Positions 1-11,413 of a DNA stretch of 64,000 bases are shown one piece after another. The stretch is taken from NCBI GenBank assembly GCA_021300355.1, contig JAJTEF010000008.1, positions 18,807 through 82,806 of the forward strand, written 5' to 3'. Positions within the stretch are counted from its first letter, which is position 1, and each line of letters opens with the position of its first letter. Below the pieces are notes generated by a model. The model had not been told where the DNA came from. It saw only the letters and a list, made by a program, of their open reading frames with translations, and made no database searches. This DNA is from Sphingomonadaceae bacterium (GTDB lineage: Bacteria; Pseudomonadota; Alphaproteobacteria; Sphingomonadales; Sphingomonadaceae). The position numbers were made by a program, and so were the translations under genes.

Positions 1-825
1 AAACTGGGCTATAAGGTCAGCCGTGTCGACATGGACCGCAATGTTGCGCAGGTTTTGACCGCGCTGCGCCCCGATGTCGTGTTTAACGCGCTGCATGGCG
101 TTCCGGGTGAAGATGGTTCGGTGCAGGGCATGCTCGACCTGATGGGCATTAAATATACCCATAGCGGCATGGTGACGTCGGTGATCGCCATCGACAAAGA
201 ATTGACGAAGCAGCGGCTGGTGCCCGCCGGCATTCCGATGCCAAAGGGCACGATGGTGGATAGCGAAAGCCTGTTCTCCGCCGACCCATTGCCGCGGCCT
301 TATGTGCTGAAACCCGTCAATGAAGGCAGCTCGGTCGGTGTGGCGATTGTCACCGAAGCCAGCAATTACGGAAACCCGATTTCGCGCGATGCCAAGGGGC
401 CTTGGCAGGAATTTGCAACATTGCTGGCCGAACCCTTTATCAAGGGCCGCGAAATGACGGTGGCGGTTCTCGGTAACAAGGCGCTGTGCGTTACCGAGTT
501 AAAGCCAAAGAGCGGCTTTTACGATTTTGATGCCAAATATACGGACGGCCTGACCGAACATATTTGCCCGGCTGAAATCCCCGAGGATATTGCGCAATAT
601 ATGTTGGATGTCGCATTGGATGCGCACCGGTTGCTGGGCTGCAAAGGCGCATCGCGCACCGATTTCCGTTGGGACGATGAATTGGGCAAAAACGGTGTGT
701 TCGTGCTGGAAACCAACACGCAGCCTGGAATGACGCCGCTTAGCCTCGTGCCCGAACAGGCGCGGCATGTTGGCATCAGCTATGAACAATTGGTCGACAT
801 GATCGTGAAAGAGGCGTTGACATAA
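1..825 (+). CDS. ddl: D-alanine--D-alanine ligase, 5' truncated by window edge
   Basis: Frame is open to base 1; ATP-grasp ligase motifs (HGVPGEDGSVQG, EGSSVGV, EVNTxPGMT-like ETNTQPGMTPLSLVPEQA); located directly upstream of ftsQ. Confidence 0.95.
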   Translation, partial: KLGYKVSRVDMDRNVAQVLTALRPDVVFNALHGVPGEDGSVQGMLDLMGIKYTHSGMVTSVIAIDKELTKQRLVPAGIPMPKGTMVDSESLFSADPLPRPYVLKPVNEGSSVGVAIVTEASNYGNPISRDAKGPWQEFATLLAEPFIKGREMTVAVLGNKALCVTELKPKSGFYDFDAKYTDGLTEHICPAEIPEDIAQYMLDVALDAHRLLGCKGASRTDFRWDDELGKNGVFVLETNTQPGMTPLSLVPEQARHVGISYEQLVDMIVKEALT

Positions 826-1739
826 TGGCGGCCGCTGCACGAAAACCAGCCGCAAAGCGCAAGGCCGCTTCGCCGAACCCGCGCAAGAAAGTGCTGCAAA
901 TATCCTGGGTTGACCGGATCATGCGCATCCTGCCGATTTCAGAAGAAGATGTGCAGCGCGCGCTCACATGGATTTTTGTAACCGCGCTTGCGGTGCTGCT
1001 ATTTGCCATTGCCCAATATGCCGGCGTCACCGCTGCGGCGTATCAGCAATATGCAGCGCTCGCCGCAAAGGCCGGCTTTCAGGTGCAGCGCGTTGAAGTC
1101 ACCGGTATGGAGCGTGTGGACCAAGTTCGGGTCTATCAACTTGTCCTTGCCGAAAAAGACCGTGCGATGCCATTGGTCGACATTGACAAGGTCCGTGCCG
1201 ACTTACTGAAATATGGATGGATCAAAGACGCCCGCGTGGCGCGCCGTTTGCCCGATACGCTTGCAGTTGAAATCGTCGAACGCAAACCTGCGGCGATTTG
1301 GCAACGCAACGGCAAATATTCGCTGATCGATGCCAATGGTATTGTCCTGCAAAATGTGGCGGCGGGCGAAGGTGGCGATTTACCGACATTGAATGGCATT
1401 GACGCGAACCGGCATGCAGTCGCGCTCAACACCCTGCTCGACAATGCATCGGCGTTGAAGGCGCAGGTCATTGGCGCAACATGGGTGGGCAACCGCCGTT
1501 GGGATTTGCAGTTCCAGAGCGGTGAAACATTGGCCTTGCCAGAGGGCGAAAAGGCAGCGGCCGAAGCGTTGCTGAATTTTGCGCGGATGGATGGTATCCA
1601 CCGGCTGCTTGGCCGCGACCTGATCCATTTCGACTTGCGCGACCCGGAACGTGCATATTTCCGCAAGGCGCCCAAAGTCGAACCTGTTAAAGTAGAAAGC
1701 GGCGACATAACGTCGACCACCAGCGGAAGAGAAGTATGA
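825..1739 (+). CDS. ftsQ: Cell division protein FtsQ
   Basis: Single N-terminal TM, POTRA-like segment, lies between ddl and ftsA; overlaps the ddl stop. Confidence 0.93.
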   Translation: MAAAARKPAAKRKAASPNPRKKVLQISWVDRIMRILPISEEDVQRALTWIFVTALAVLLFAIAQYAGVTAAAYQQYAALAAKAGFQVQRVEVTGMERVDQVRVYQLVLAEKDRAMPLVDIDKVRADLLKYGWIKDARVARRLPDTLAVEIVERKPAAIWQRNGKYSLIDANGIVLQNVAAGEGGDLPTLNGIDANRHAVALNTLLDNASALKAQVIGATWVGNRRWDLQFQSGETLALPEGEKAAAEALLNFARMDGIHRLLGRDLIHFDLRDPERAYFRKAPKVEPVKVESGDITSTTSGREV

Positions 1740-3001
1740 GAGCTGCACGCGTTGAAAAACTGATTTCGGCCATTGATATTGGCTCTTCGAAAGTTTCGGC
1801 ACTCATTGCCGGAGTAACCGACAGCGGCGAACTGTTGGTGCTGGGAACCGGCCAACGCGAGAGCAGGGGCGTCACACGCGGCTGTATTGCGGATGTCGAA
1901 CAAGCCGAATTGTCTGTGCGCCATGCCGTTGAACAGGCCGAGCGGATTGCCGGGCTGAACATTGACCGCGTGTGGGTGGGTATGTCGGCTGGCGGGCTGG
2001 ATAGCTTGCTTGCGCCGGTTGAAATTGAACTGGGTGGTGATCGCATCACGCAGGAAGATGTCGACGAATTGCTTCAAGCTGGACGTGCGAACATTCAGAC
2101 CGGCGGCAAAATTGCGCTTCATATACAGCCGACTTTATACTCGCTGGATGGTGTTGGCGGTGTTGCGAACCCGCTTGGACTGCATGCCGACCGCCTTGGC
2201 GTCGATGTCCATGTCGTTCTGGCGGACCAGTCGCCTGTAAGGAACATGGATATGACGGTGCGCGCGGCGCATCTTGATGTTGAGTCGCTCGTCGTTGGCC
2301 CGGTGGCCAATGGCCTTGCGTGCCTGACGGCGGAAGAGCGAGAGCTTGGTGTCGCCCTTGTCGAATTTGGTGCTGCGGTCACCAATGTGTCGGTCTTCAT
2401 CGGCGGCATGCTCGTCGGGCTGGAAACCATTCAAAAGGGCGCGTCTGATATTACCGACGACATCGCATCGGCCTTCGGTATTCGCAGGGCACAGGCCGAG
2501 CGGCTGAAATGCTTCCACGGATCTGCCTTAACCAGCCCGCGCGATCATCAAGAAGTGCTCGACATTGGCCCCGATGAAAACGGCGTTGAAGCCGGCGCTA
2601 ACGCACCGCGCATAACCAAGGCCCAGTTGAACGCCGTGGTTTGCCAGCGCGTGGACTCCATCGTCACCGAAATCGCACAAGCGCTGAAAACCTTGGGCTT
2701 CTCAGGCCCATCTGGGCATCAAGTGGTGTTGACCGGCGGCGGCGCTGAACTGAAGGGCGCAGCGGAACATATGCAAGGCGCGCTGGGCCGCACGGTCCGC
2801 ATTGGCCGTCCATCTGGCCTCGCCAGCATTCCCGAGGCACATTCGGGACCGGCATTTTCAACGCTCGTCGGATTGATTCATTACGCCGCATCGGAACGTG
2901 TTGACCTGAAATCAGGTTATGATTTGCGTGTCGAACAGATGGCCGGGACGATGCCGGGGTTAATCGAACGGATAAAACGCGCGGTACGAGAGAATTTCTG
3001 A
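1736..3001 (+). CDS. ftsA: Cell division protein FtsA
   Basis: Actin-like ATPase (AIDIGSSKVSALI, VVLTGGGAELKGAAE) with C-terminal amphipathic tail; overlaps ftsQ. Confidence 0.96.
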   Translation: MRAARVEKLISAIDIGSSKVSALIAGVTDSGELLVLGTGQRESRGVTRGCIADVEQAELSVRHAVEQAERIAGLNIDRVWVGMSAGGLDSLLAPVEIELGGDRITQEDVDELLQAGRANIQTGGKIALHIQPTLYSLDGVGGVANPLGLHADRLGVDVHVVLADQSPVRNMDMTVRAAHLDVESLVVGPVANGLACLTAEERELGVALVEFGAAVTNVSVFIGGMLVGLETIQKGASDITDDIASAFGIRRAQAERLKCFHGSALTSPRDHQEVLDIGPDENGVEAGANAPRITKAQLNAVVCQRVDSIVTEIAQALKTLGFSGPSGHQVVLTGGGAELKGAAEHMQGALGRTVRIGRPSGLASIPEAHSGPAFSTLVGLIHYAASERVDLKSGYDLRVEQMAGTMPGLIERIKRAVRENF

Positions 3002-3105
3002 CAGAAACCTGTGCAAAAACGTGAATTTTTAAGTGTGCACCTTATCCTTTTGTGTCAAAAGCGTGAAAATTTCGAACAAGCCACGAAGGCTAGGGGGATA
3101 AAGTT

Positions 3106-4602
3106 ATGAGCATCAATATCGGTCCACCAATGGTTGACGAGTTGAAGCCGAAAATTGCAGTTATTGGTGTTGGTGGCGCAGGCGGTAACGCCGTGGCCAA
3201 CATGATCAGCGCAAAGGTAGAAGGCGTCGACTTCGTCGTTGCCAACACCGACGCACAGGCGCTGAACGCGTCCCCTGCCGAATATCGTATTCAGCTTGGA
3301 CCTGAAATCACGCAGGGCCTTGGCGCAGGTTCACGCCCCGAAGTTGGCCGCGCTGCGGCTGAAGAAACGCTTGAGCAAGTGAAAGTGGCGCTTACCGGTT
3401 GCCACATGTGCTTTATCGCGGCTGGTATGGGCGGCGGCACCGGAACGGGCGCTGCACCTGTTATCGCCAAGGTTGCGCGCGAAATGAATATTTTGACGGT
3501 CGGTGTCGTGACCAAGCCGTTCATGTTCGAAGGTTCGCGCCGCATGCGGTCCGCAGAATCGGGTATCATCGAACTGCAGCAACATGTTGATACGCTGATC
3601 GTTATTCCAAACCAGAATCTGTTCCTGGTCGCCAACCCGAACACCACATTTAAGGAAGCATTCCAGCTTGCTGACGAAGTGTTGCAGCAGGGCGTTCGTG
3701 GCATCACGGACCTGATGGTTATGCCTGGCCTCATCAACCTCGACTTTGCCGACGTCCGTTCTGTCATGCACGAAATGGGCAAGGCAATGATGGGCACGGG
3801 TGAAGCCGAAGGCGACGGCCGCGCGCTCGAAGCGGCGGAAAAGGCCATTGCCAACCCATTGCTCGACGGCGTGTCGATGCAGGGTGCAAAGGGCGTTATC
3901 GTATCGATTACCGGTGGCGAAGATATGCGCCTGATGGAAGTTGACGAAGCGGCCAACCATATCCGTGAGCTGGTTGATCCTGATGCAAACATCATTTGGG
4001 GTTCTGCATTTAATGAAAATCTGAACGGCAAGATCCGCGTTTCGGTTGTCGCAACTGGCATCGATAACGAAGGCTTGAGCGCGACACCGGCAGCACAAAG
4101 AACGCCATTCTCGTTCAGCCGCCCTGCGCCAGCGCCAGAGCCTGTCGTTGAAGTTGCACCTGCTGCGACATCTTTGTTTGAAAATACAGCCGATGCCGCA
4201 GCCGTGGAAGAAACGGCCTCCGCTGAATTCGAAAATGACGCAGGCGATGACAGCTTGGAACTGGGTAGCGACTTTGTTGCAATCGAAGAAGATGAAGCTG
4301 AAGACGTTGCGCCAACGCAATATACAGACAACAATGACAGCCCACGGGATTCCTGGGCCAATGCCGACGCACTTGACCTCGATACGCCTGCGACCGAAGG
4401 CTATCCGTCTGCGCAGCCAGTCGATGTGACGGAGCCACCAGAACGCGCTGCACCGCGCATTCCAACCGGCGGCACATTGTTTGAACGCATGTCCAACCTG
4501 TCACGTGGCCTCACCCGTTCGGACGACGACGCGGAAAAGGGCAATGAAGGCGGCAATGGTACAGGCTTCCCAAGCTTTCTTGACCGTCAGAACAACTCAT
4601 AA
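3106..4602 (+). CDS. ftsZ: Cell division protein FtsZ
   Basis: Tubulin signature [21 protein letters not shown], acidic C-terminal linker and [12 protein letters not shown]-like/FLDRQNN tail. Confidence 0.98.
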   Translation: MSINIGPPMVDELKPKIAVIGVGGAGGNAVANMISAKVEGVDFVVANTDAQALNASPAEYRIQLGPEITQGLGAGSRPEVGRAAAEETLEQVKVALTGCHMCFIAAGMGGGTGTGAAPVIAKVAREMNILTVGVVTKPFMFEGSRRMRSAESGIIELQQHVDTLIVIPNQNLFLVANPNTTFKEAFQLADEVLQQGVRGITDLMVMPGLINLDFADVRSVMHEMGKAMMGTGEAEGDGRALEAAEKAIANPLLDGVSMQGAKGVIVSITGGEDMRLMEVDEAANHIRELVDPDANIIWGSAFNENLNGKIRVSVVATGIDNEGLSATPAAQRTPFSFSRPAPAPEPVVEVAPAATSLFENTADAAAVEETASAEFENDAGDDSLELGSDFVAIEEDEAEDVAPTQYTDNNDSPRDSWANADALDLDTPATEGYPSAQPVDVTEPPERAAPRIPTGGTLFERMSNLSRGLTRSDDDAEKGNEGGNGTGFPSFLDRQNNS

Positions 4603-4708
4603 GACGCGCGGCAAGCGCACCGTCATCTTGTCGTTTCTATGCAACCGTTTGTCGGACCAAAGCGTGAATGCGCTTTGTGTTCGGCAGCCGGCAGCTACAT
4701 AGAAAGTC

Positions 4709-6352
4709 ATGGATGTGACAATATTACGTAGCCTTGGATTCTTTAGCGCGCTGGCTTTTTCGGCCGGTGGCGTTTCACCCGCCGTGCATGCACAGGCCGT
4801 CGATGAAAGCGCGCTGGAGGCGCTTGATCAGCAAACGCCTGCGGTCGTAACAAATATTGTCGAGCCCGCTGGCGCGGTGGAGCTGCGTGACGCGATGCGG
4901 CGCATTTCTTTTAGCCCAAGCGATGCAGATGCCTTGGCGGATGCGGGTAATGCCTCTTTGCTGTTGGGTGATGCCAATGCCGCGCTCAACTTCTTCACGC
5001 GCGCAAATGCGATACGCCCCAATAACAGCCGGATCGTATCCGGCCTGGCCATAGCAACGGTGCGCACAGAAAACCCGTTTGAGGCGTTACGCCTGTTTGA
5101 TGATGCCGTCCGGCTGGGCGCGAGCGAACGTTCGATTGCCGCTGACCGCGCGCTGGCGTTTGATTTGCTGGGCAATTTCGGACGTGCGCAGCAGGATTAT
5201 CAACTGGCGCGGACCGTGGCATCATCAGATGACATCATCATTCGTCAGGCCGTGTCTCTCTCGCTCGCAGGGCAAAAGGAACAGGCCGACGCTATGCTCC
5301 TGCCGCTTTTGCAGCGCAACAGTCCGACGGCATGGCGCGCCCGGGCTTTTATGTTGGCTGCGCGTGGTGACTTGCGTGAATCCAACAAGGTTGCGCAGGG
5401 CTTCATGGATGCACCATCGGCGCAAAAGATGGAGCGGTTCTTCCGCTTGATGCCAAATTTAACCGGCGCGCAGCAGGCGGCCGCCATTCATTTGGGGCAT
5501 TTCCCCACCAGCCAATCGGTAGGGCGTGACAGCGAACAGGTTCGCCGTGTCGCCGCCACCGTGCCGCAACCTGCCGTCGGCCCCGCCCAAAACCGTCTCA
5601 TTCCATCAGGCGCGCCGCTGGGAACAAAGCCGACAGCAGCGCGCGATGCGAAAAGCGAAGCAAAGCCACAGAGCAAGCCGGACCGAAAAACGCAGGAACG
5701 TGTGGCAGTTCAGGCCACAGTACCACCAACGCCGCGGCCTGATCCTGTTGTTGCAAAGGTTGAACCGGCCGTAACGGTCGCGGCGGCGAAGCCAACCGCG
5801 CAACAACCGGTATCGCTTGCGGCGGCAACGCCCCCGCAAACCGCTCCCGCTAAAATCATCGCGGCACCAACAGCTGTGCCTGCGTCCACTGCTTCGGCAG
5901 GGTTCAGTCTGGATGCAATTGTTGGCGCCATCGAAATTCCGGAGAGTGAGCAGCGGCCTTCGGAAATTCCGGTCGATTTGAAAAAGCTGAAGCCCGTGAC
6001 GACCAAGGCAGCGGCAGACGCCAGCAAAGCCGCCAAAATTGACCCGAAAGCCGCCGCCAAAGCCAAGCTGGAAGCCGCAAATCCAGCGCGCATCTGGGTG
6101 CAAATCGCAACGGGTGAAGCCAGTGGGCTTGGTTTCGACTATCGCAAATTGACGAAGAGCAACGCCGTATTGTTCAAGGCGCAGAAACCGTGGACATCTC
6201 CGTGGGGCAAGACCGCGCGACTGCTCGTTGGCCCGTTTGCGGATGTTAAGGCCGCCAAAAAGTGGGAAGGCGACTTCAAGAAAGCGGGCGGCGACGCATT
6301 TATGTGGAAAAGCGAAATTGGCGTCCCAGTGAATGCGTTAAAGGTAAAATAG
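4709..6352 (+). CDS. SPOR-domain and TPR-containing exported protein
   Basis: N-terminal signal sequence, TPR-like repeats, Ala/Pro-rich linker, C-terminal SPOR-like domain (RIWVQIATGEASGLGFDYRKL...LLVGPFADVKAAKKW). Confidence 0.8.
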   Translation: MDVTILRSLGFFSALAFSAGGVSPAVHAQAVDESALEALDQQTPAVVTNIVEPAGAVELRDAMRRISFSPSDADALADAGNASLLLGDANAALNFFTRANAIRPNNSRIVSGLAIATVRTENPFEALRLFDDAVRLGASERSIAADRALAFDLLGNFGRAQQDYQLARTVASSDDIIIRQAVSLSLAGQKEQADAMLLPLLQRNSPTAWRARAFMLAARGDLRESNKVAQGFMDAPSAQKMERFFRLMPNLTGAQQAAAIHLGHFPTSQSVGRDSEQVRRVAATVPQPAVGPAQNRLIPSGAPLGTKPTAARDAKSEAKPQSKPDRKTQERVAVQATVPPTPRPDPVVAKVEPAVTVAAAKPTAQQPVSLAAATPPQTAPAKIIAAPTAVPASTASAGFSLDAIVGAIEIPESEQRPSEIPVDLKKLKPVTTKAAADASKAAKIDPKAAAKAKLEAANPARIWVQIATGEASGLGFDYRKLTKSNAVLFKAQKPWTSPWGKTARLLVGPFADVKAAKKWEGDFKKAGGDAFMWKSEIGVPVNALKVK

Positions 6353-6374
6353 GCTTCCTGTCGCGGCGGCTTGG

Positions 6375-7541
6375 TTGCATAAGCGCCATATGTCGCAACT
6401 GGCTTCCTACGCATCACTTCCCGGCAACAGCCGCGGCCGATTTCATCCAGAGCCCGATCGCGATATTCGGGGCCCGCGTGATATATTCCAGCGTGACCGT
6501 GATCGTATCATTCATTCGATTGCGTTCCGGCGGCTGCGCCACAAAACGCAGGTGTTCATCTCACCCGACGGCGACCATTATCGTGTGCGCTTGACACACA
6601 GCCTTGAAGTCGCGCAAATTGGCCGCACTATTGCCCGCGCGTTTGGCCTGAATGAAGACCTGACCGAGGCCTTATGCCTTGCGCATGATATCGGGCACCC
6701 GCCCTTTGGCCATGCCGGCGAAGACGCGCTGGAGGCGACGATGAAGCCATTTGGCGGGTTTGACCATAATGCGCAGACGCTGCGCACACTCACGCAGCTG
6801 GAATCGCCTTATCCGTCATGGCCGGGCCTGAACCTCAGCTGGGAATTGCTGGAAGGACTGGCCAAGCATAATGGACCCGTTGCCCGTCCGGGCTGGGCAT
6901 TGTCCGAAGTCAACGCACAGTTTGACCTAAGCCTGACCGACTGGCCATCACTTGAGGCCCAGATTGCCGCGATTAGCGACGATATTGCGTATGATAATCA
7001 TGACATTGACGATGGCATCAGGGCAGGGTTGCTCGGCATCGACCAGCTGCTGGATCTGCCTTTCGTGGCACAGCGTTGGGAGGCGATTTTGGGCCGCTAT
7101 CCCGACGTGCCGCAACGCCGCCTGATCGGTGAGCTGACCCGCGAACAGATTGGCGTGATGGTCAATGACGTGATTGAATCGACACGCGCCAGAATAACCG
7201 AAGCAGGCATCAAAACCGCTGACGATGTCCGCAACGCGGGTGTCATGATCGGCGGGTTTTCGGCAGAAATGGCGGCGCGCGAACGGCAGCTTAAATCATT
7301 CATGTATGAAAAGCTGTATCACCACCCAACGCAATTGGCGGCGGCAGAAGAGGCAACCAAAATCGTCCGTGAGCTGTTTGCCGCCTACCGCGACGATCCT
7401 ACATTATTGCCCGATGAGTGGCGCAATAGCCTTCCCAGCGAAGAACCGCAGCGTAGCCGCCATATCGGGGATTTTCTGGCGGGCATGACCGACCGCTATG
7501 CCACCGATCGGCATCGCGAAATCTGTGGAACCATGGCGTGA
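6375..7541 (+). CDS. dgt: Deoxyguanosinetriphosphate triphosphohydrolase-like protein
   Basis: HD-domain dGTPase motifs (RDRDRIIHSIAFRRLRHKTQVF, LTHSLEVAQIGR, CLAHDIGHPPFGHAGE). Start may be the internal ATG at 6390. Confidence 0.93.
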   Translation: MHKRHMSQLASYASLPGNSRGRFHPEPDRDIRGPRDIFQRDRDRIIHSIAFRRLRHKTQVFISPDGDHYRVRLTHSLEVAQIGRTIARAFGLNEDLTEALCLAHDIGHPPFGHAGEDALEATMKPFGGFDHNAQTLRTLTQLESPYPSWPGLNLSWELLEGLAKHNGPVARPGWALSEVNAQFDLSLTDWPSLEAQIAAISDDIAYDNHDIDDGIRAGLLGIDQLLDLPFVAQRWEAILGRYPDVPQRRLIGELTREQIGVMVNDVIESTRARITEAGIKTADDVRNAGVMIGGFSAEMAARERQLKSFMYEKLYHHPTQLAAAEEATKIVRELFAAYRDDPTLLPDEWRNSLPSEEPQRSRHIGDFLAGMTDRYATDRHREICGTMA

Positions 7542-8194
7542 GCCGCAAGATCGTCATCGCGGGCGGTTCAGGCCTAGTGGGCAAACAGGCGGCCGAGATG
7601 TTGGCGCGCGCCGGGTTTGCGGTCCACCTCGTGTCGCGCCGACCATCGCACGCATTGGCGCCAGGCATACAGGAGCATGTCGCGCCAATCGCCGACTGGC
7701 CAGCGATTGTGGCAAGGTTAAAGCCTGACGTCGCCATTTCCGGCCTGGGGACGACGATACGCACAGCCGGATCGCGCGACGCCTTCCGGGCCGTTGACCA
7801 TGATCTCGTGCTCGCCTTTGCACAGGCAAGCCATGCTGCTGGCGCGCGGCATTTCATTACGATATCGTCCGTCGGCGCGATGCCAGCGAGCAGCAGTTTC
7901 TATTTGCGAACGAAGGCTGAAATGGAGCAGCGGCTGCGCAACATCGGCTTCCAACGCCTTGATATCATGCGGCCCAGTCTGTTGACGGGTGGGCAGCGTG
8001 ATGACCGCCGTCCGGGTGAGGCATTGGGGATATTACTGTCGCCATTGGTGGATATGTTGATGTTTGGACCGATGCAGAAATTTGCGTCGACGCCGTCGGC
8101 CAAAGTCGCAAAGGCCATCGCCAACTTGGCAAAATCGGGCGACGATGGCGTGTTTATCCACGAAAATGAATCTATAAACACGCTCGCTGGTTGA
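7538..8194 (+). CDS. NAD(P)-binding oxidoreductase (SDR/NmrA-like)
   Basis: N-terminal Rossmann motif IAGGSGLVGKQAAEML; overlaps dgt stop (non-ATG start). Confidence 0.75.
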   Translation: MSRKIVIAGGSGLVGKQAAEMLARAGFAVHLVSRRPSHALAPGIQEHVAPIADWPAIVARLKPDVAISGLGTTIRTAGSRDAFRAVDHDLVLAFAQASHAAGARHFITISSVGAMPASSSFYLRTKAEMEQRLRNIGFQRLDIMRPSLLTGGQRDDRRPGEALGILLSPLVDMLMFGPMQKFASTPSAKVAKAIANLAKSGDDGVFIHENESINTLAG

Positions 8195-8229
8195 CTCTCC
8201 AAGGCGGTAAGGCCAATGCGGATTCGTCG

Positions 8230-8445
8230 CTGACGAAGCGGGAGAGTGTCCCTTTAAGGGACCGCCGAAGGAGCAACCGCCCCGGAATCTCTCAGGCAAA
8301 AGGACCGCTTCGGCTTTTGCGACACTCTGGAAAGCGCATGTCTTTGCCAATTGCAACGACATGCCACCGAAGGTGTAACCTGCCTTTGCCAATGTTGTTG
8401 GCAACCAAGGCGGATAAAGCTCTCAGGTACCCGTGACAGAGGGGG
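8230..8445 (+). promoter_or_regulatory. Tandem glycine riboswitch
   Basis: Aptamer 1 core gcgggagagtgtc...ccgccgaaggagcaaccgcccc...aatctctcaggcaaaaggaccg; aptamer 2 core ccaccgaaggtgtaacc...aaagctctcaggtacccgtgacagaggggg; immediately upstream of gcvT. Confidence 0.93.
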
Positions 8446-8454
8446 CAGCAGACT

Positions 8455-9648
8455 ATGCGCCAACCGGCGTCGGTCGCTGCGACTCTTGAACGGACTGATA
8501 TGAGCGAAGAAGACGAATTCGAACTAGAACCCATCGAAATATTGGAGCTACCGCTCGACGCATGGCACCGCGGCAAGGGCGCGCGTATGGTCGAGTTTGC
8601 CGGCTATCACATGCCGATCCAATATGAAGGCATCATGGCCGAACATATTTGGACGCGCGAGAATGCGGGGCTGTTCGACGTCAGCCATATGGGGCAGCTG
8701 ATGCTGACCGGTGATGGCGCGGCCGAAGCACTTGAGGCGATGGTCCCCGGCGACATATCCGCGCTTAAAGAGGGCAAGATGCGTTACTCGCTGCTTCTGG
8801 ATGAAGACGGCGGCGTGCTGGACGACATGATGATTACGGCCGTGCCCATGGGGCTTTATGTGGTCGTTAATGGCGCGGTGAAATGGGACGATATGGGCTA
8901 TCTGCGGGAGCATTTGCCCGATGAGATCACCATCAACCATATGGATGACCGCGCCTTGCTGGCGTTACAAGGTCCAAAGGCCGTGGATGCCCTGAAACGC
9001 GTGGTGCCCGGTGTCGACGCGCTCTACTTCATGGAGGCCGGTTCCTTCTTCTGGGGACCCAAGACCGATCCGGAGCCGCTGTGGATCAGCCGTTCGGGAT
9101 ACACTGGCGAAGATGGCTTCGAAATTTCGGTGCCTGCGGCCCATGCAAAGGCACTTGCGGACCAAATCTGTGCGCAACCTGAAGTAAAGCCCATTGGCCT
9201 TGGTGCACGCGATTCCTTGCGGCTTGAGGCGGGCCTGCCGCTGTACGGCCATGATATGAACCCCGAATTTGACCCTGTCGAAGCCAGCGCAGCATTCGCA
9301 GTGTCGAAACGCCGCCGTGCCGAGGGCGGGTTTTTCGGGTCTGACCGCATCCTGAATGCCTTGGCCAATGGCCCCGCACGCAAGCTTGTCGGGATTTCGG
9401 TCGACGGCAAAATGCCCGTGCGCGAAGGCGCACCTGTTTTTGCAGGCGATACCCAAGTGGGCGTCATTACGTCCGGCGGATTTGCCCCAAGCGTCGGCGC
9501 GCCGATTGCCATGGGCTATATTGATGCTGGCCATAACGCCGTCGGCAGCATGCTTGAGGCGGAGGTGCGCGGCAAGCGTGTGTCCGTCACGGTTAAATCC
9601 TTACCCTTCGTCCCACATCATTATCATCGCAAAGGAGCGCACACATGA
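8455..9648 (+). CDS. gcvT: Glycine cleavage system T protein (aminomethyltransferase)
   Basis: [38 protein letters not shown]-like [11 protein letters not shown]; follows glycine riboswitch. Start could be the internal ATG at 8500. Confidence 0.95.
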   Translation: MRQPASVAATLERTDMSEEDEFELEPIEILELPLDAWHRGKGARMVEFAGYHMPIQYEGIMAEHIWTRENAGLFDVSHMGQLMLTGDGAAEALEAMVPGDISALKEGKMRYSLLLDEDGGVLDDMMITAVPMGLYVVVNGAVKWDDMGYLREHLPDEITINHMDDRALLALQGPKAVDALKRVVPGVDALYFMEAGSFFWGPKTDPEPLWISRSGYTGEDGFEISVPAAHAKALADQICAQPEVKPIGLGARDSLRLEAGLPLYGHDMNPEFDPVEASAAFAVSKRRRAEGGFFGSDRILNALANGPARKLVGISVDGKMPVREGAPVFAGDTQVGVITSGGFAPSVGAPIAMGYIDAGHNAVGSMLEAEVRGKRVSVTVKSLPFVPHHYHRKGAHT

Positions 9649-10016
9649 CCCGTTATTTCACCGAAGATCATGAGTGGATCGAAGTCGACGGCGACAGCGC
9701 GACTGTTGGCATTACGGACTATGCACAAAGCCAGTTGGGCGACATCGTTTTTGCTGAAGTCCCTGCAACCGGCGCGACGCTGAAAAAAGGCGGCGATGCT
9801 GCGGTTGTGGAATCGGTCAAGGCCGCGTCAGATGTCTATGCACCCGTCAGCGGCACCGTGATTGAGGGCAATGCCGCATTGGAAGGCGACCCCGCGTTGG
9901 TGAACAACGATCCAGAAGGCGAGGGTTGGTTCTTCAAAATTACCCTCAGCGACACAAGCGAGCTCGACAGCCTGATGGATGCCGCCGCGTACAAGGCATT
10001 TGTCGACGGACTTTAA
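9645..10016 (+). CDS. gcvH: Glycine cleavage system H protein
   Basis: [26 protein letters not shown], lipoyl-Lys motif [15 protein letters not shown]. Confidence 0.97.
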   Translation: MTRYFTEDHEWIEVDGDSATVGITDYAQSQLGDIVFAEVPATGATLKKGGDAAVVESVKAASDVYAPVSGTVIEGNAALEGDPALVNNDPEGEGWFFKITLSDTSELDSLMDAAAYKAFVDGL

Positions 10017-10042
10017 GCTAATCCGTCCGCAACCTGCGGGCC

Positions 10043-11413
10043 ATGGAGATTGAAATGCGTTATTTGCCGCTTACCCCATCCGATCGTCAGGCCATGCTTG
10101 CTGTCATCGGGGCAAAATCGATTGATGATTTGTTCGCCGATGTGCCTGCGGAGGCGCGGCTAGACGGGCCGATCCATGGCTTGCCCAACCATGCCAGCGA
10201 AATGGCGGTTGAGCGGCATTTTTCAAATCTCACGCGGCAAAATATGACCGCGTCACACACGCCGTTCTTTTTAGGCGCGGGCGCGTACAAGCATCATGTT
10301 CCCGCAAGTGTTGACCATATCATCCAGCGCGGCGAATTCCTGACGGCCTATACGCCGTATCAGCCCGAAATCGCGCAGGGCACGCTGCAAATGCTGTTCG
10401 AATTCCAGACGCAGGTTGCGCGGCTTTTTGGCTGCGATGTGGCCAACGCGTCGATGTATGATGGTTCCACGGCGTGCTGGGAAGCCATTGGCATGGCTGG
10501 CCGTATTACGAAGCGCAGCAAAGCGGTACTCTCGTCGGGGCTGCACCCGCATTATGTCAGCGTGGCCAAGACGATGGCGCAATATACCGGCGACACGCTG
10601 GATACTGCCTTGCCAGAGCTTTCACCTGCCACCGATAGCGCACGCTTGCTGGGTGCCATCGACGGCGAGACGAGCTGCGTTGTCGTGCAATATCCCGATA
10701 TTCTTGGTCGTATTGAAGATCTGTCCGCGATTGCGGCCAAGGCGCATGAACATGGCGCGCTGCTGATTGCTGTGGTCACCGAACCCGTTGCATTGGGTGC
10801 CATCAAGGCACCCGGCGAAATGGGCGCAGACATTGTTGTGGGTGAGGGGCAGTCGCTTGGCGTCGGCCTTCAGTTCGGCGGGCCTTATGTCGGGCTGTTT
10901 GCGTGCAAGGAAAAGTTCGTTCGCCAGATGCCCGGTCGTTTATGTGGTGAGACTGTGGATGCCGAGGGCAAGCGCGGTTTCGTGCTAACGCTGTCCACGC
11001 GCGAACAGCATATCCGCCGTGAAAAGGCGACGTCAAATATCTGCACGAATTCAGGTCTTTGCGCATTGGCCTTCAGCATTCATCTGACATTGCTGGGTGA
11101 AAAGGGGCTGCGCGGATTGGCGGAACTCAACCACGGCCTAGCCGTCCAAGCCGCCGACCGGCTTTCGCAAATCGCTGGCGTTGAGCTCGTAAACGACACA
11201 TTTTTCAACGAGTTTACGTTGAAGCTGCCAAAGGAAGCGCGCCCCGTCGTTCGGGCATTGGCCGACCGAAAAGTCTTGGGCGGCGTCTCATTGGGCCGCT
11301 TATATCCCGATGTAGATGCGCTCGCCAATGGTCTGGTTGTCGCGGTGACCGAAGCCGCGACCATGGAGGATGTGGAAACATTTGCCGCCGCGTTGCAGGA
11401 GGTGTTGGCATGA
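10043..11413 (+). CDS. gcvPA: Glycine dehydrogenase (decarboxylating) subunit 1
   Basis: [15 protein letters not shown]..., [18 protein letters not shown]; start probably at 10055. Confidence 0.95.
   Translation: MEIEMRYLPLTPSDRQAMLAVIGAKSIDDLFADVPAEARLDGPIHGLPNHASEMAVERHFSNLTRQNMTASHTPFFLGAGAYKHHVPASVDHIIQRGEFLTAYTPYQPEIAQGTLQMLFEFQTQVARLFGCDVANASMYDGSTACWEAIGMAGRITKRSKAVLSSGLHPHYVSVAKTMAQYTGDTLDTALPELSPATDSARLLGAIDGETSCVVVQYPDILGRIEDLSAIAAKAHEHGALLIAVVTEPVALGAIKAPGEMGADIVVGEGQSLGVGLQFGGPYVGLFACKEKFVRQMPGRLCGETVDAEGKRGFVLTLSTREQHIRREKATSNICTNSGLCALAFSIHLTLLGEKGLRGLAELNHGLAVQAADRLSQIAGVELVNDTFFNEFTLKLPKEARPVVRALADRKVLGGVSLGRLYPDVDALANGLVVAVTEAATMEDVETFAAALQEVLA

Noticed and set aside
3291-4361. 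Long antisense ORFs opposite ftsZ (356 aa and 329 aa)
   Set aside because: Shadow ORFs produced by codon bias of the conserved ftsZ gene; no recognisable protein features.
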